Shown here piece after piece: positions 35,167-44,350 of a stretch of DNA of 64,000 bases. Positions within the stretch are counted from its first letter, which is position 1, and each line of letters starts with the position of its first letter. Made by a program: the position numbers and the translations under genes. Origin of the DNA: Streptomyces sp. CB02959. Lineage in GTDB: Bacteria; Actinomycetota; Actinomycetes; Streptomycetales; Streptomycetaceae. The stretch covers positions 20,471-84,470 of the forward strand of contig NZ_NNBP01000040.1 of the NCBI RefSeq assembly GCF_002803155.1. Reading direction: 5' to 3'. Below the pieces are notes generated by a model. The model searched no databases. It was not told where the DNA came from and saw nothing but the letters and a program-made list of their open reading frames with translations.

Positions 35167-36846
35167 TCAGGTCCCGAGTTTCCCGGGCGTCGGGATGGTG
35201 GTGGGGCGCTCGGTCATCTCCGGGTGGTGCAGGTCGAAGGCCGGGGACTCGGAGCGGATCCGGGGCAGGGTGGCGAAGTTGTGGCGCGGCGGCGGGCAGG
35301 AGGTGGCCCACTCCAGGGAGCGGCCGAAGCCCCAGGGGTCGTCCACGGTGACCCGGGCTCCGTACTGCCGGGTCCGCCAGACGTTGTAGAGGAAGGGCAG
35401 TGTGGAGGCGCCGAGCAGAAAGGCGCCGATGGTGGAGACGGTGTTCAGCGCGGTGAAGCCGTCGGCGGCCAGGTAGTCGGCGTAGCGGCGCGGCATGCCC
35501 GCCGCGCCCAGCCAGTGCTGGACGAGGAAGGTGGTGTGGAAGCCGACGAAGAGCAGCCAGAAGTGGATCTTCCCCAGTCGCTCGTCGAGCAGTTTGCCGG
35601 TGAACTTCGGCCACCAGAAGTAGAAGCCCCCGAAGGTCGCGAAGGTCACCGTGCCGAAGACCACGTAGTGGAAGTGGCCGACGACGAAATAGGTGTCGGT
35701 GACGTGGAAGTCCAGCGGTGGGGAGGCCAGGATGACGCCGGTGAGCCCGCCGAACAGGAAGCTCACCAGGAACCCCACCGACCACAGCATCGGGGTTTCG
35801 AACGACACCGAGCCGTGCCACATCGTCCCGATCCAGTTGAAGAACTTCACCCCGGTCGGCACCGCGATCAGGAACGACAGCAGCGAGAAGAACGGCAGCA
35901 GCACCGCCCCGGTGGCGAACATGTGATGCGCCCAGACCATCGCCGACAGCGCCGTGATGGCCATCGTCGCGCCGATCAGCGTCACGTATCCGAAGATCGG
36001 CTTGCGGGAGAAGACCGGGATGATCTCGGTGATGATGCCGAAGAACGGCAGCGCGATGATGTAGACCTCGGGGTGGCCGAAGAACCAGAACAGGTGCTGC
36101 CACAGCAGCGCCCCGCCGAAGCGGGCGTCGAAGACCACCGCGCCGAACTTCCGGTCCGCCTCCAGCACCAGCAGGGCCGCGGCCAGCACCGGGAACGCCA
36201 TCAGCACCAGGACCGAGGTGAACAGGATGTTCCAGGTGAACACCGGCATCCGGAACATCGTCATGCCCGGTGCCCGCATGGCGATGATGGTGGCGAGGAA
36301 GTTGACCGCGCCGAGGATGGTGCCGAAACCGGAGAGCGCCAACCCCATGATCCACAGGTCGGCGCCGATGCCGGGCATCCGCACCATGGAGTTGAGCGGG
36401 GCGTACGCGGTCCACCCGTAGGAGGGGGCGCCCTCGGGGGTGAGGAGGCTGCCCAGCACCATCAGGCCGCCGAAGAGGTAGAACCAGTACGAGAGCATGT
36501 TCAGCCGCGGGAAGGCGACGTCGGGGGCGCCGATCTGGAGCGGCATGATCTCGTTGGCGAAGCCGGCGAAGGCCGGGGTGGCGAAGAGCAGCAGCATGAT
36601 CGTGCCGTGCAGGGTCACCGCCTGGTTGAACCGGTCGGCGCTGACCAACTGGAGTCCGGGGCGGGCCAACTCGGCGCGCATCAGCAGCGCCAGCATTCCG
36701 GCCACGAGGAAGAACCCGAACGACGTGATCAGGTAGAGGTGCCCGATCTTCTTGTGGTCGGTGGTCGAGAGCCAGTCCGCCAGCACCGCCCCGCGACGTC
36801 GTGCCCGGCGCGGCCGGACGCTCTCCGGGGAGATCTCGCTGACCAT
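35167..36846 (-). CDS. ctaD: Cytochrome c oxidase subunit I (solitary copy)
   Basis: Haem-copper oxidase catalytic subunit, aa3 type, 559 residues with about 12 membrane segments. The low-spin haem ligand is in VTLHGTIMLLLF, the CuB and cross-linked Tyr region in GHPEVYIIALPFFG, the other CuB histidines in WAHHMFATG and the haem a/a3 ligands in VGHFHYVVFG. WLSTTDHKKIGHLYL opens the first helix. No ctaC, ctaE or assembly gene is near, so this is a stand-alone paralogue and would need the subunits of the main oxidase. I chose ATG 36846 (GAGGTGGAG upstream); ATG 36888 has no ribosome site. Confidence 0.95.
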   Translation of the reverse strand: MVSEISPESVRPRRARRRGAVLADWLSTTDHKKIGHLYLITSFGFFLVAGMLALLMRAELARPGLQLVSADRFNQAVTLHGTIMLLLFATPAFAGFANEIMPLQIGAPDVAFPRLNMLSYWFYLFGGLMVLGSLLTPEGAPSYGWTAYAPLNSMVRMPGIGADLWIMGLALSGFGTILGAVNFLATIIAMRAPGMTMFRMPVFTWNILFTSVLVLMAFPVLAAALLVLEADRKFGAVVFDARFGGALLWQHLFWFFGHPEVYIIALPFFGIITEIIPVFSRKPIFGYVTLIGATMAITALSAMVWAHHMFATGAVLLPFFSLLSFLIAVPTGVKFFNWIGTMWHGSVSFETPMLWSVGFLVSFLFGGLTGVILASPPLDFHVTDTYFVVGHFHYVVFGTVTFATFGGFYFWWPKFTGKLLDERLGKIHFWLLFVGFHTTFLVQHWLGAAGMPRRYADYLAADGFTALNTVSTIGAFLLGASTLPFLYNVWRTRQYGARVTVDDPWGFGRSLEWATSCPPPRHNFATLPRIRSESPAFDLHHPEMTERPTTIPTPGKLGT

Positions 36847-37322
36847 CGGCTCCACCTCGCTGGCGGGGGTGTATCGGTGCCCGGTCATGATGCTCGGGCG
36901 GGGGACGCAGAGCGAGGGGGCGCTCCGGTCCGTTCCGGTGGGATCGGCCCGGCGTGGTCGGGCATCCGGGGCGATGTGCGGGAAATGTGTGTGGAATGTG
37001 TCTCGTTGGTCAATTCCACGACGGCCGGAAAAGGATGTCGGGTAAGGGGAATCCGGGGCGGTTGGACGATTAATTCCGGCATGCTGTCCGGCCTTGTCCG
37101 AAGTGGCGGCACGTCCTTCCACGTGTGATCAAGGGGGAATTCCGGCCGCTTTGTTTTCCACCCGGATGCGGGGGTGTGCGGCGCGTAAGGGTGAGGGTGG
37201 TTCCGGCAATCGCAGGAGCGTTCGTTGTGACAGAAGCGTGACCAATGGGGGACCGGTGGGTCACGGCGGTGTGCGACGGGCGGCCCTTCCGTGCGCCGCC
37301 GCGGGCACCTACGGTGGCTGCC
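36847..37322. promoter_or_regulatory. Divergent control region of ctaD and I78 inhibitor gene
   Basis: 476 bp without a supported gene and lower in GC than the flanks (for example GGACGATTAATTCCGGC). GTGGAAT at 36991-36997 and ATTCCAC at 37013-37019 make a 7-bp inverted repeat that could be an operator for the oxidase gene. No clear promoter pair. Confidence 0.4.
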
Positions 37323-37541
37323 ATGGCACCGAACCTTCCCGGCGACACACCGGACATCCAGGACGACCCCGAGGCGTACGTCGGCCTCTCCCAGAAGGCC
37401 GCGGAGGAGCAGGCCCGGGACCGGGGCTGGACCACCGTCCGGTCGGTCCCGCCGGGCGCGATGATCACCATGGAGTACCTCGTCGGCCGGATCAATTTCG
37501 AGGTGAAGGACGGCGCGGTGGCGCGCAGCTGGGTGGGCTGA
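37323..37541 (+). CDS. Peptidase inhibitor I78-like protein
   Basis: 72 residues, resembling the I78 inhibitor family: the second half reads QARDRGWTTVRSVPPGAMITMEYLVGRINFEVKDG, with the family ARxxGW, RxxxPG and R(L/I)NFEVxDG pattern. Family members inhibit serine proteases. No signal peptide is visible, so it would act inside the cell unless exported another way. ATG 37323 was chosen because the inhibitor domain starts shortly after. It is followed by a strong hairpin. Confidence 0.8.
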   Translation: MAPNLPGDTPDIQDDPEAYVGLSQKAAEEQARDRGWTTVRSVPPGAMITMEYLVGRINFEVKDGAVARSWVG

Positions 37542-37574
37542 CGGGCCGCTGGCCCGGCGCCTCCGGCCGGCACG

Positions 37575-37618
37575 ACGAAGGCCCCGGCCGCTCCAGACGG
37601 AGCGGCCGGGGCCTTCGT
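37575..37618. terminator. Strong bidirectional terminator
   Basis: 20-bp perfect stem ACGAAGGCCCCGGCCGCTCC and its complement with a 4-nt AGAC loop, between the convergent I78 and PAP2 genes. Confidence 0.92.
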
Positions 37619-37661
37619 GCGGGGCGGCGGGGGTGCGTACCGGGTCCGCCGCCGTGGTCGG

Positions 37662-38699
37662 TCAGCCGGTGCCGTTGCGGGGGCGGCCGGAGGCCGGGCC
37701 GAACGGTGCGGCACCGCGCGGGACGCGGTCCGCGTGCGGCGGCCGGCGGCTGCCCGTCGGGGTGACCGGGGTGCGTTCGGCGCGGGAGGTGTGCGGGCGC
37801 GGCGGGTGGTGCGGCCAGCCCTCCGGGGCGTGCGCGGCGCGGCCGCCGGTGGCGGCCCCGACCGCCTCGCGGACCAGGACGTCCCCGTCCGGGGCGATCC
37901 GCTGCCGGGAGACCTCGGAGGCCAGCGCGCCGGCCGGCAGCGGGCCGCGCAGCGAATCGGGCCGCAGGCGCAGCCACAGTCGCAGCAGGATGCCCATGAG
38001 CCGGTCCTCGACCCAGGTGATGCCGGGCTCCAGCCACGGCATCGCCAGCAGCACCAGCAGGCCCGCGGCCCAGCCCAGCAGGACGTCGCTGACCCAGTGC
38101 GTACCGAGGTAGACGGTGGTCATCCCGACGCCCAGCGCGCCCAGCGCGGCGATCACCGACAGGGTGCGGCGGCGCAGCGGGGTGGTCGCCAGGTAGGCCA
38201 GTACGCCCCAGGTGACGACGGCGTTGGCGGTGTGGCCGGAGGGGAATATGTCGCCGCCGAGCCACATCTCGTTGGAGCCGACCACCGTCGCGTAGTGCGG
38301 GCCGAGGCGGCCCATCCCGAGCTTGGCGGCGCCGACGGTGAGGTTCAGCAGCAGCAGCGAGGCCCCGAGCACCAGCAGCGGGTGGAGGTTGCGCTGGCGC
38401 CAGCAGCGCCAGCCCAGCCAGGCGGCCACCGCCACCGCGGTCGGGCCACGCTGCCCCAGCACGACGAAGTAGTCGAGGAAGGCATGGATCTCCGGCCACT
38501 GCTTGTACGGCCGGAAGAGCATGAGCTGCCAGTCGAGGGTGACCAGGGAGGTGTCGGCCAGCACCCCGGCGACGATCGCCGCGTACACCGCCAGCGTGCC
38601 CCAGAACAGCCACAGGCGGGTCCGGGTCATGCGCGGCGGTCTGACGCGATCGGTCGGGAGGCGCTCCTCCATCTGGTCGAGCTTGTCATCGGTACGCAC
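37662..38699 (-). CDS. PAP2-superfamily phosphatase (membrane)
   Basis: Polytopic phosphatase of 345 residues with about six membrane segments, acting on a lipid phosphate such as undecaprenyl pyrophosphate or phosphatidate. The three motifs are KLGMGRLGP (about 125-133), FPSGHTANAV (PSGH) and TTVYLGTHWVSDVLLGW, with a His and Asp at the third site. The C-terminal about 110 residues are Pro/Arg-rich and likely disordered cytoplasmic tail. GTG start at 38699. Likely role in cell-envelope lipid recycling. Confidence 0.9.
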   Translation of the reverse strand: MRTDDKLDQMEERLPTDRVRPPRMTRTRLWLFWGTLAVYAAIVAGVLADTSLVTLDWQLMLFRPYKQWPEIHAFLDYFVVLGQRGPTAVAVAAWLGWRCWRQRNLHPLLVLGASLLLLNLTVGAAKLGMGRLGPHYATVVGSNEMWLGGDIFPSGHTANAVVTWGVLAYLATTPLRRRTLSVIAALGALGVGMTTVYLGTHWVSDVLLGWAAGLLVLLAMPWLEPGITWVEDRLMGILLRLWLRLRPDSLRGPLPAGALASEVSRQRIAPDGDVLVREAVGAATGGRAAHAPEGWPHHPPRPHTSRAERTPVTPTGSRRPPHADRVPRGAAPFGPASGRPRNGTG

Positions 38700-38964
38700 T
38701 CAAACGACGTTACCGCGTGTGATGTATGCACTTGGTCAAACCGTGCGCTTTGTAATGACGATGTGATGTGGAATGGGTCTCAATCCGGGCCGGGTTCCCA
38801 GGATTTCGAAGGGAATTTCCCGGGTACTGGATTCTGTTCCAGCCATCCGCGTGTCGCCGTCATAGGTGCTTATCTGTTTTTCGTCGGCGGAGTTTATCCG
38901 TCATTCGCACGGGTGCCGTGGCGCGTTTTCCTCGGGAGGGCGATTACGGAGCGGGATCTTCCGG

Positions 38965-40158
38965 TCACGGCGGGCCCGAGCCGTTCAGCCAGAACGCGCC
39001 GTAGACCGCCGAGCCGACCGCCACCACCCCGATGACCAGCCACGCCCACACCGGGCGCCATCTGGCCAGCCCCGCCGCGAGCGGCAGGAACAGTGGGAAG
39101 GCGGGCATCATCAGGCGCGGTTTCGACCCGAAGTAGCCCTTGGCGGTGAGCGCGATCAGCAGCACCGTCCCGCCGTAGACGGCCAAGGGCAGCGGCTGGC
39201 CCTTCCGCACGCCGTGCACGTACAGCCAGACGACCAGCGCGACGCCGATCAGCAGGCCGAGGCCGGCGGCGAACGCGGGCCCGGTGAGCTGGTGCCAGAC
39301 AAACGTGCCGAAGGCGATCCCGCCGTCGAAGCCGTTGTGCCAACCGGCCTGGACGTCCAGGTAGCCGGTGAGCGAACCCTGCCGGGCGGCGACCCACAGG
39401 ACGTATCCGCCCCAGCCGAGCGGTGCCAGCGCGACGCCGAGCAGCATCCGCCGGTGCCGGCCGTGGAGGAAGGCGCGCGGCCGGACCCCGCCGGCCCGCT
39501 CGTTCGCCACCGTCACCGCCGCGGTGATCCACACCGCGGCGACCACCGCGGCGCCCACCGGCCGGGTCAGTCCGGCCAGCGACGCCAGGGCGCCGGCCCA
39601 CACCCAGCGTCCGGTGAGCACGCAGTAGACGCCCCACGCCGCGAGGGCGGTGAACAGCGACTCCGAGTACGCCATCGACTGGACGATGCCGACCGGCAGC
39701 GCGGCCCACAGTGCGGCGAGCAGTACCCCGGCCCGCGGCCCGTGCAGCCGCTCCCCGGTGGCGTACAGCGCCCAGGCCGCGGCGAGCGACGCCAGCCAGG
39801 CCACCGCCATTCCGGCGTCCGCCGCGGAGAGCGGGGTCAGTGCCGACAGGCCCCGCTCCAGCCAGGGCAGCAGTGGGAAGAACGCCAGGTTGGAGTGGAC
39901 GTCGCCGTTGGCCAGGTGGACGGTGTAGCCGTAGCCCTGCTCGGCGACCCGGGTGTACCAGAGGGAGTCCCAGCGGGCGGTCAGCAGGGTGTGCCAGTCC
40001 TTGCCGTCGGCCGCCGACCAGACCATGAGGACGATCAGACCCCACAGCCGGATCGCCGCGTACGCCGCCAGACCGGGGGCGGCGCGGCGCAGCGCGGCAC
40101 GGACGGCGGGCGGACACAGGGTCCGGCCGGGTGCGGCGGTGGAGGCAAGATCGTTCAC
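38965..40158 (-). CDS. Membrane mannosyltransferase, PIG-V-like (GT76-type)
   Basis: Polytopic membrane protein of 397 residues with about ten hydrophobic segments. The first loop reads LLTARWDSLWYTRVAEQGYGY, with a WD pair and a short acidic motif typical of GT-C transferases of the PIG-V family; YSESLFTALAAWGVY follows. Eukaryotic PIG-V adds a mannose from dolichol-phosphate-mannose to a lipid; the actinobacterial acceptor is unknown. GTG start at 40158. It is divergent from the MFS gene. Confidence 0.82.
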   Translation of the reverse strand: MNDLASTAAPGRTLCPPAVRAALRRAAPGLAAYAAIRLWGLIVLMVWSAADGKDWHTLLTARWDSLWYTRVAEQGYGYTVHLANGDVHSNLAFFPLLPWLERGLSALTPLSAADAGMAVAWLASLAAAWALYATGERLHGPRAGVLLAALWAALPVGIVQSMAYSESLFTALAAWGVYCVLTGRWVWAGALASLAGLTRPVGAAVVAAVWITAAVTVANERAGGVRPRAFLHGRHRRMLLGVALAPLGWGGYVLWVAARQGSLTGYLDVQAGWHNGFDGGIAFGTFVWHQLTGPAFAAGLGLLIGVALVVWLYVHGVRKGQPLPLAVYGGTVLLIALTAKGYFGSKPRLMMPAFPLFLPLAAGLARWRPVWAWLVIGVVAVGSAVYGAFWLNGSGPP

Positions 40159-40382
40159 CCAGTCGATTATCCAGGTGGCGGGGGCCCGGCCGTCCCGGAC
40201 GGTCGTGGGAACGTCAGGGCTGCGACGAGCGTCTCACCGTGAGGTGGGCCACGCAGGCCCCGGGGGGACTCGCGTAGTCTGACGACTCAACTCGCCCGTG
40301 CCGCCGGTTCCGCCGGTGCGTCGTCGCGCCCTGGACCGTGGCCGCGAGCGCAGCACGGCGAGCGCATGACAGGAGGTTCTGG

Positions 40383-42074
40383 ATGTCAGGGACGACCGCG
40401 TCCGGCAGGGGGCGGACGGGTGGTATTCCCCGGCACACAGGCGGTGGCGTGAACCGCTGGACCGTGCTGACCGTGCTCTGCGTCAGCCTGCTCTTCGTCG
40501 CGCTGGACACCACCATCCTCTATGTGGCGGTGCCCTCCATCACCGAGGATCTGCGGCCCGGGCCGGTCGAGCTGCTGTGGATCGTCGACATCTACCCGCT
40601 GATCGCCGCCTCGCTGCTGATCCTCTTCGGCACGCTCGGCGACCGCGTCGGCCGCCGCCGCGTCCTGCTGCTCGGTTACGGGCTCTTCGCCCTGGCCTCG
40701 GCCGCCGCCGCGCTCGCGCCCAATCCGCAGATCCTGATGGCGGCCCGGGCGCTGCTCGGCATCGGCGGCGCCATGATCATGCCGGCCACGCTCTCGATCC
40801 TGCGTCAGGTCTTCCCCGACCGGCGGGAGCGGGCGGTCGCCATCGGCGTGTGGAGCGCGGTGGCCGCGGTCGGTGCCGCGGTCGGCCCGGTGCTCGGCGG
40901 CTTCCTGGTCGAGAACTTCTGGTGGGGCTCGGTCTTCCTGATCAACATCCCGATGATGGCGGCGATGTTCCTGATAGGGCGCTGGCTGCTGCCGGAGTCG
41001 CGGGGCGAGCGCAACGGGCCCTGGGACCTGGTCGGCGCGGTCATCGCGGCGCTGGGCGTGCTGGGCATCGTCCTCGGGGTCAAGCGGCTGGGGAGCGGTG
41101 CCCCGGTGGTCGGGGTGACCACGCTGCTGCCGATCGTCGTCGGTGCCGTGCTGCTGATCCTCTTCGTCCGCCGGCAGGGGCGCCGCACCCACCCGCTGAT
41201 CGACATGCGGCTGTTCGCCCGGCCGGCGTTCGGCACCTCCATCTGCTGCATCGTGCTCGCCATGCTCGCCCTCGTCGGACTGCAGCTGATCGCCGTCCAG
41301 TACCTCCAGTTGGTGCTGGGGCTGAGCCCGCTGGAGACCGGGCTGCGGATGCTGCCGCTGGTGTTCTCCGCGATGGCCGCCGGCCTCACCGGCTCCAAGC
41401 TGCTGCAGGCCCTGGGCCCGCGGGTGATGGTCGTCGGCGGCTTCGCCCTCACCGCGCTCGCGGTGCTCTCGTTGACCGCGTTGGGCAGCCAGGACCACTT
41501 CTGGCAGCTGTCCCTCGGCTTCGTGCTGCTCGGCTACGGCTTCCAGTCCACGCTGTTCGGGGCGTACGAGTCGATGCTCAGCGAGGCGCCGGCCGCCCAG
41601 GCGGGCGGTGCGGCGGCGCTCGGTGAGACCGCCTACCAACTGGGTGCCGGGATCGGGGTGGCGCTGCTCGGCAGCGTGATGAACGCCGCCTACGCGCCGG
41701 GCCTGAACCGCGTCGCCGGGGTCTCCGACCGGGCCGCCCACTCGGCCTCGCACTCGCTCGGCGAGGCGTACAAGGTCGCCGCCGGCCTCGGGGAGCACGC
41801 CCGGCAGACGCTCCGGGTGGCCGCCCGGGACGCCTTCATCCACGGTCTGCGGGTCACCCTGATCGCCAGCGCGGTGCTGCTGCTGGTCGGTGCGGGGATC
41901 GCGCTGCGGCTGCCGCGCCGGGCCGCGGAGTCCGTCGAGCGGGCAGACGCCGGGGCCGCCGCCGAGGAGGGCGCCGCGGTCGTCGCCGAGGACGGTGCCG
42001 GGGCCGCTGCCGAGGACGGCGCCGCGACCGCCGGGCGCGAGGGGGCGCCGGCCCCCGCGGGCACCGGCTGCTGA
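40383..42074 (+). CDS. MFS drug exporter, DHA2/EmrB-QacA type
   Basis: 14-segment major facilitator, 563 residues. The first helix WTVLTVLCVSLLFVALDTTILYVAVPSI has the DxT motif C1-like ALDTTI; GDRVGRRRVLLLG is motif A. LGIGGAMIMPATLSIL and GAVGPVLGGFL match the antiporter motif C region. The C-terminal about 60 residues are an Ala/Glu/Asp-rich tail. Such proteins export hydrophobic cations or antibiotics using the proton gradient. AGGAGG lies 7 nt before the ATG. No regulator gene is adjacent, so control is unknown. Confidence 0.9.
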   Translation: MSGTTASGRGRTGGIPRHTGGGVNRWTVLTVLCVSLLFVALDTTILYVAVPSITEDLRPGPVELLWIVDIYPLIAASLLILFGTLGDRVGRRRVLLLGYGLFALASAAAALAPNPQILMAARALLGIGGAMIMPATLSILRQVFPDRRERAVAIGVWSAVAAVGAAVGPVLGGFLVENFWWGSVFLINIPMMAAMFLIGRWLLPESRGERNGPWDLVGAVIAALGVLGIVLGVKRLGSGAPVVGVTTLLPIVVGAVLLILFVRRQGRRTHPLIDMRLFARPAFGTSICCIVLAMLALVGLQLIAVQYLQLVLGLSPLETGLRMLPLVFSAMAAGLTGSKLLQALGPRVMVVGGFALTALAVLSLTALGSQDHFWQLSLGFVLLGYGFQSTLFGAYESMLSEAPAAQAGGAAALGETAYQLGAGIGVALLGSVMNAAYAPGLNRVAGVSDRAAHSASHSLGEAYKVAAGLGEHARQTLRVAARDAFIHGLRVTLIASAVLLLVGAGIALRLPRRAAESVERADAGAAAEEGAAVVAEDGAGAAAEDGAATAGREGAPAPAGTGC

Positions 42075-42079
42075 TCCGG

Positions 42080-42098
42080 GGCGGGCTCCCGGCCCGCC
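42080..42098 (+). terminator. Short hairpin after the MFS gene
   Basis: GGCGGGC and GCCCGCC with a 5-nt loop; no T-run. Confidence 0.5.
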
Positions 42099-42154
42099 GC
42101 CCGGCGGGTGACCCTTGCCGGGCGGTGCCGGGGACCGTACCGTCGGACGCGCGT

Positions 42155-42171
42155 AACTACCACTGCTAGTT
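42155..42171. promoter_or_regulatory. Small inverted repeat before the acyl-CoA dehydrogenase
   Basis: AACTA and TAGTT separated by CCACTGC, about 40 bp before the start codon, in an A/T-rich patch ending TTTTT. Possible TetR-like operator; weak. Confidence 0.25.
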
Positions 42172-42207
42172 TTTCGCGCGAGCGCTGAATCCGTCGGAGG
42201 ATCCGCC

Positions 42208-43401
42208 ATGCCCGCAACGCCGTCCACGCTCCCGCCCTTCGACCCCGAGGACCCCCTGGGCCTCGACGACCTGCTCACCGACGAGGACCGGGCGGTCCGC
42301 GCCACCGTCCGCCAATGGGCCGGTGACCGGGTCCTGCCGCACGTTGCCGACTGGTACGAGCGCGGCGAGCTCCCCGGGATCCGCGAACTCGCCCGGGAAC
42401 TGGGCGCGCTCGGCGCCCTGGGCATGTCCCTGACCGGCTACGGCTGCGCCGGCGCCTCGCACGTCCAGTACGGACTCGCCTGCCTGGAACTGGAGGCCGC
42501 CGACTCCGGCATCCGCTCGCTGGTCTCCGTCCAGGGCTCGCTGGCCATGTACGCGATCTGGCGCTTCGGTTCGGAGGAGCAGAAGCAGCAGTGGCTGCCG
42601 CGGATGGCCTCCGGCGAGGTCATCGGCTGCTTCGGACTGACCGAGCCGGACCACGGCTCCGACCCGGCGGGCATGCGGACGTACGCCAAGCGGGACGGTT
42701 CCGACTGGGTGCTGACCGGCCGCAAGATGTGGATCACCAACGGCTCGGTGGCCGGCGTCGCGGTGGTCTGGGCCCGCACCGACGACGGCATCCGCGGCTT
42801 CGTCGTCCCCACCGACCGCCCCGGCTTCGCCGCCCCCGAGATCAAGCACAAGTGGTCGCTGCGCGCCTCGGTCACCAGCGAACTGGTCCTGGACGAGGTC
42901 CGGCTGCCCGCCGACGCGGTGCTGCCGGAGGCGCGGGGACTCGGCGCCCCGCTGCGGTGCCTGGGGCAGGCCCGCTACGGGATCGTCTGGGGCTCGATGG
43001 GGGCGGCGCGCGCCTGCTTCGAGGCGGCGCTCGACTACGCGCGGACCCGCGAGCAGTTCGGCCGGCCCATCGGCGGCTTCCAGCTCACCCAGGCCAAACT
43101 GGCCGACATGGCGCTGGAGCTCCACAAGGGGCTGCTGCTCGCGCACCACCTGGGGCGGCGGTTCGACGCCCGCACCCTGCTGCCGGAGCAGATCAGCTTC
43201 GGCAAGCTCAACAACGTCCGCGAGGCGATCGACATCTGCCGCACCGCCCGGACCATCCTCGGCGCCAACGGGATCTCGCTCGAATACCCGGTCATGCGGC
43301 ACGCCACCAACTTGGAGTCGGTGCTGACCTACGAGGGCACCGCGGAGATGCACCAGTTGGTGCTGGGCAAGGCGCTCACCGGACTCGATGCCTTCCGGTG
43401 A
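42208..43401 (+). CDS. Acyl-CoA dehydrogenase, glutaryl-CoA dehydrogenase-like
   Basis: FAD-dependent dehydrogenase of 397 residues. CFGLTEPDHGSDPAGM is the FAD/substrate segment, then WITNGSVAGVAVVWAR, ARYGIVWGSMGAARACFEAALDYARTREQFGRPIGGFQLTQAKLADM and the C-terminal YPVMRHATNLESVLTYEGTAEMHQLVLGKALTG. The catalytic Glu lies in YEGTAEMH, and the sequence is closer to glutaryl-CoA dehydrogenases than to short- or medium-chain enzymes, pointing to lysine/tryptophan breakdown to crotonyl-CoA. GGAGG lies about 6-8 nt upstream. Confidence 0.92.
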   Translation: MPATPSTLPPFDPEDPLGLDDLLTDEDRAVRATVRQWAGDRVLPHVADWYERGELPGIRELARELGALGALGMSLTGYGCAGASHVQYGLACLELEAADSGIRSLVSVQGSLAMYAIWRFGSEEQKQQWLPRMASGEVIGCFGLTEPDHGSDPAGMRTYAKRDGSDWVLTGRKMWITNGSVAGVAVVWARTDDGIRGFVVPTDRPGFAAPEIKHKWSLRASVTSELVLDEVRLPADAVLPEARGLGAPLRCLGQARYGIVWGSMGAARACFEAALDYARTREQFGRPIGGFQLTQAKLADMALELHKGLLLAHHLGRRFDARTLLPEQISFGKLNNVREAIDICRTARTILGANGISLEYPVMRHATNLESVLTYEGTAEMHQLVLGKALTGLDAFR

Positions 43402-43448
43402 GCGGCCGGATCGTCTCCGGCGGTCGCCGTTCCCGGAGGGCGCAGTGA

Positions 43449-43474
43449 CCGACCGCGGCTGCCCCGCGGGTCGG
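43449..43474. terminator. Convergent terminator candidate
   Basis: CCGACCGCGG pairs with CCGCGGGTCGG with one bulged G, between the convergent dehydrogenase and SepF-like genes. Confidence 0.55.
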
Positions 43475-43505
43475 CCCACCGGCCGGAAGGGGCACCCGCG
43501 GCCCC

Positions 43506-43955
43506 TCAACTCTGGTTGAAGAAGCCGCCGTTGCGCGGGCCGCGGGTCTCGCCGGTGACGACCCTGTAGTCGTTCGGGGTGAGCAGGAAGACCCGGGTGG
43601 CGACCCGCTCGATGGAGCCGCGCAGGCCGAAGGTGAGGCCGGCGGCGAAGTCCACCACCCGCTTGGCGTCGGCGGACTCCATGGCCGTCAGGTTGACGAT
43701 CACCGGGACGCCGTCCCGGAAGAGTTCGCCGATGCCGCGGGCGTCCCGGAAGGAGGCCGGGGTGACCGTGGCGATGCGGGTGCCCTGGTGCTGGGCGGCC
43801 TCGTCGGCCACCTGGACCCGGGGGTCGGTCACCCAGGGGTTGCCGCCCGAGTCGGCGGACTCGGGTCCCTCGGCGTAGTCATCGTCGTAGTAGCGCTCGT
43901 CATCGTTGTCGTCGACGAGGCCCAGCCAGGCGCTCGCCTTGCGTACCGATCCCAT
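43506..43955 (-). CDS. sflA: SepF-like cell-division protein (SflA type)
   Basis: 149 residues of the SepF family. The conserved core runs GTRIATVTPASFRDARGIGELFRDGVPVIVNLTAMESADAKRVVDFAAGLTFGLRGSIERVATRVFLLTPNDY. It has the N-terminal MGSVRKASAWLGL amphipathic start that would bind membrane, then an acidic DDNDDERYYDDDYAE linker. Streptomyces has SepF near ftsZ plus two extra copies, SflA and SflB, that act in sporulation septation; the position here beside a conservon and an acyl-CoA dehydrogenase fits SflA. I use the symbol on that basis, not on a direct comparison. Confidence 0.85.
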   Translation of the reverse strand: MGSVRKASAWLGLVDDNDDERYYDDDYAEGPESADSGGNPWVTDPRVQVADEAAQHQGTRIATVTPASFRDARGIGELFRDGVPVIVNLTAMESADAKRVVDFAAGLTFGLRGSIERVATRVFLLTPNDYRVVTGETRGPRNGGFFNQS

Positions 43956-44350
43956 TGACGCCTCCTCTCACCCGCGGCGTGTGCGTTCCGTTCGCCCTAT
44001 CGTCGTCCATGAGGGCGAGGGTGTGCCAAGCGGATAGCCGCCGCACGGGGGGTTCGTGACATATCTGGTGCAAAGAGGGTGGTGCGCTGTCAGCTCGCGT
44101 GCCCTGGTGGTGAACTGACAGTACGAAAGGCGTCACGGTCGGTACCCGAATCGGTGAAGTCGACAAGTTGACGGCGTCGGCGGGATATGACTTGGAGGTC
44201 GGTTCGGGCGTGGGGCCAGGGCATATGTCCGGGGCCTGGACGGACCCCAGCGATATAGCCCGATGATCGGGTGACTGACCCAACGGAGCGTCGTTGACAC
44301 GGGAACAGAAAAACCTCTGTTCCTCTACATTCACTCCGAAAGATCAGCAC
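43956..44350. promoter_or_regulatory. Divergent control region of sflA and conservon
   Basis: 395 bp without a gene. TTGACA stands at 44294-44299, immediately followed by the perfect inverted repeat GGAACAG (44302-44308) / CTGTTCC (44317-44323). TACATT is at 44326-44331, but the spacing (26 bp) is too long for a normal promoter with that -35. The repeat may be an operator or leader hairpin for the conservon. Confidence 0.45.

Noticed and set aside
35224..37128. 634-codon open frame antisense to ctaD
   Set aside because: Low-complexity Glu/Gln/Arg/His composition, typical of an antisense frame; no ribosome site or homology.
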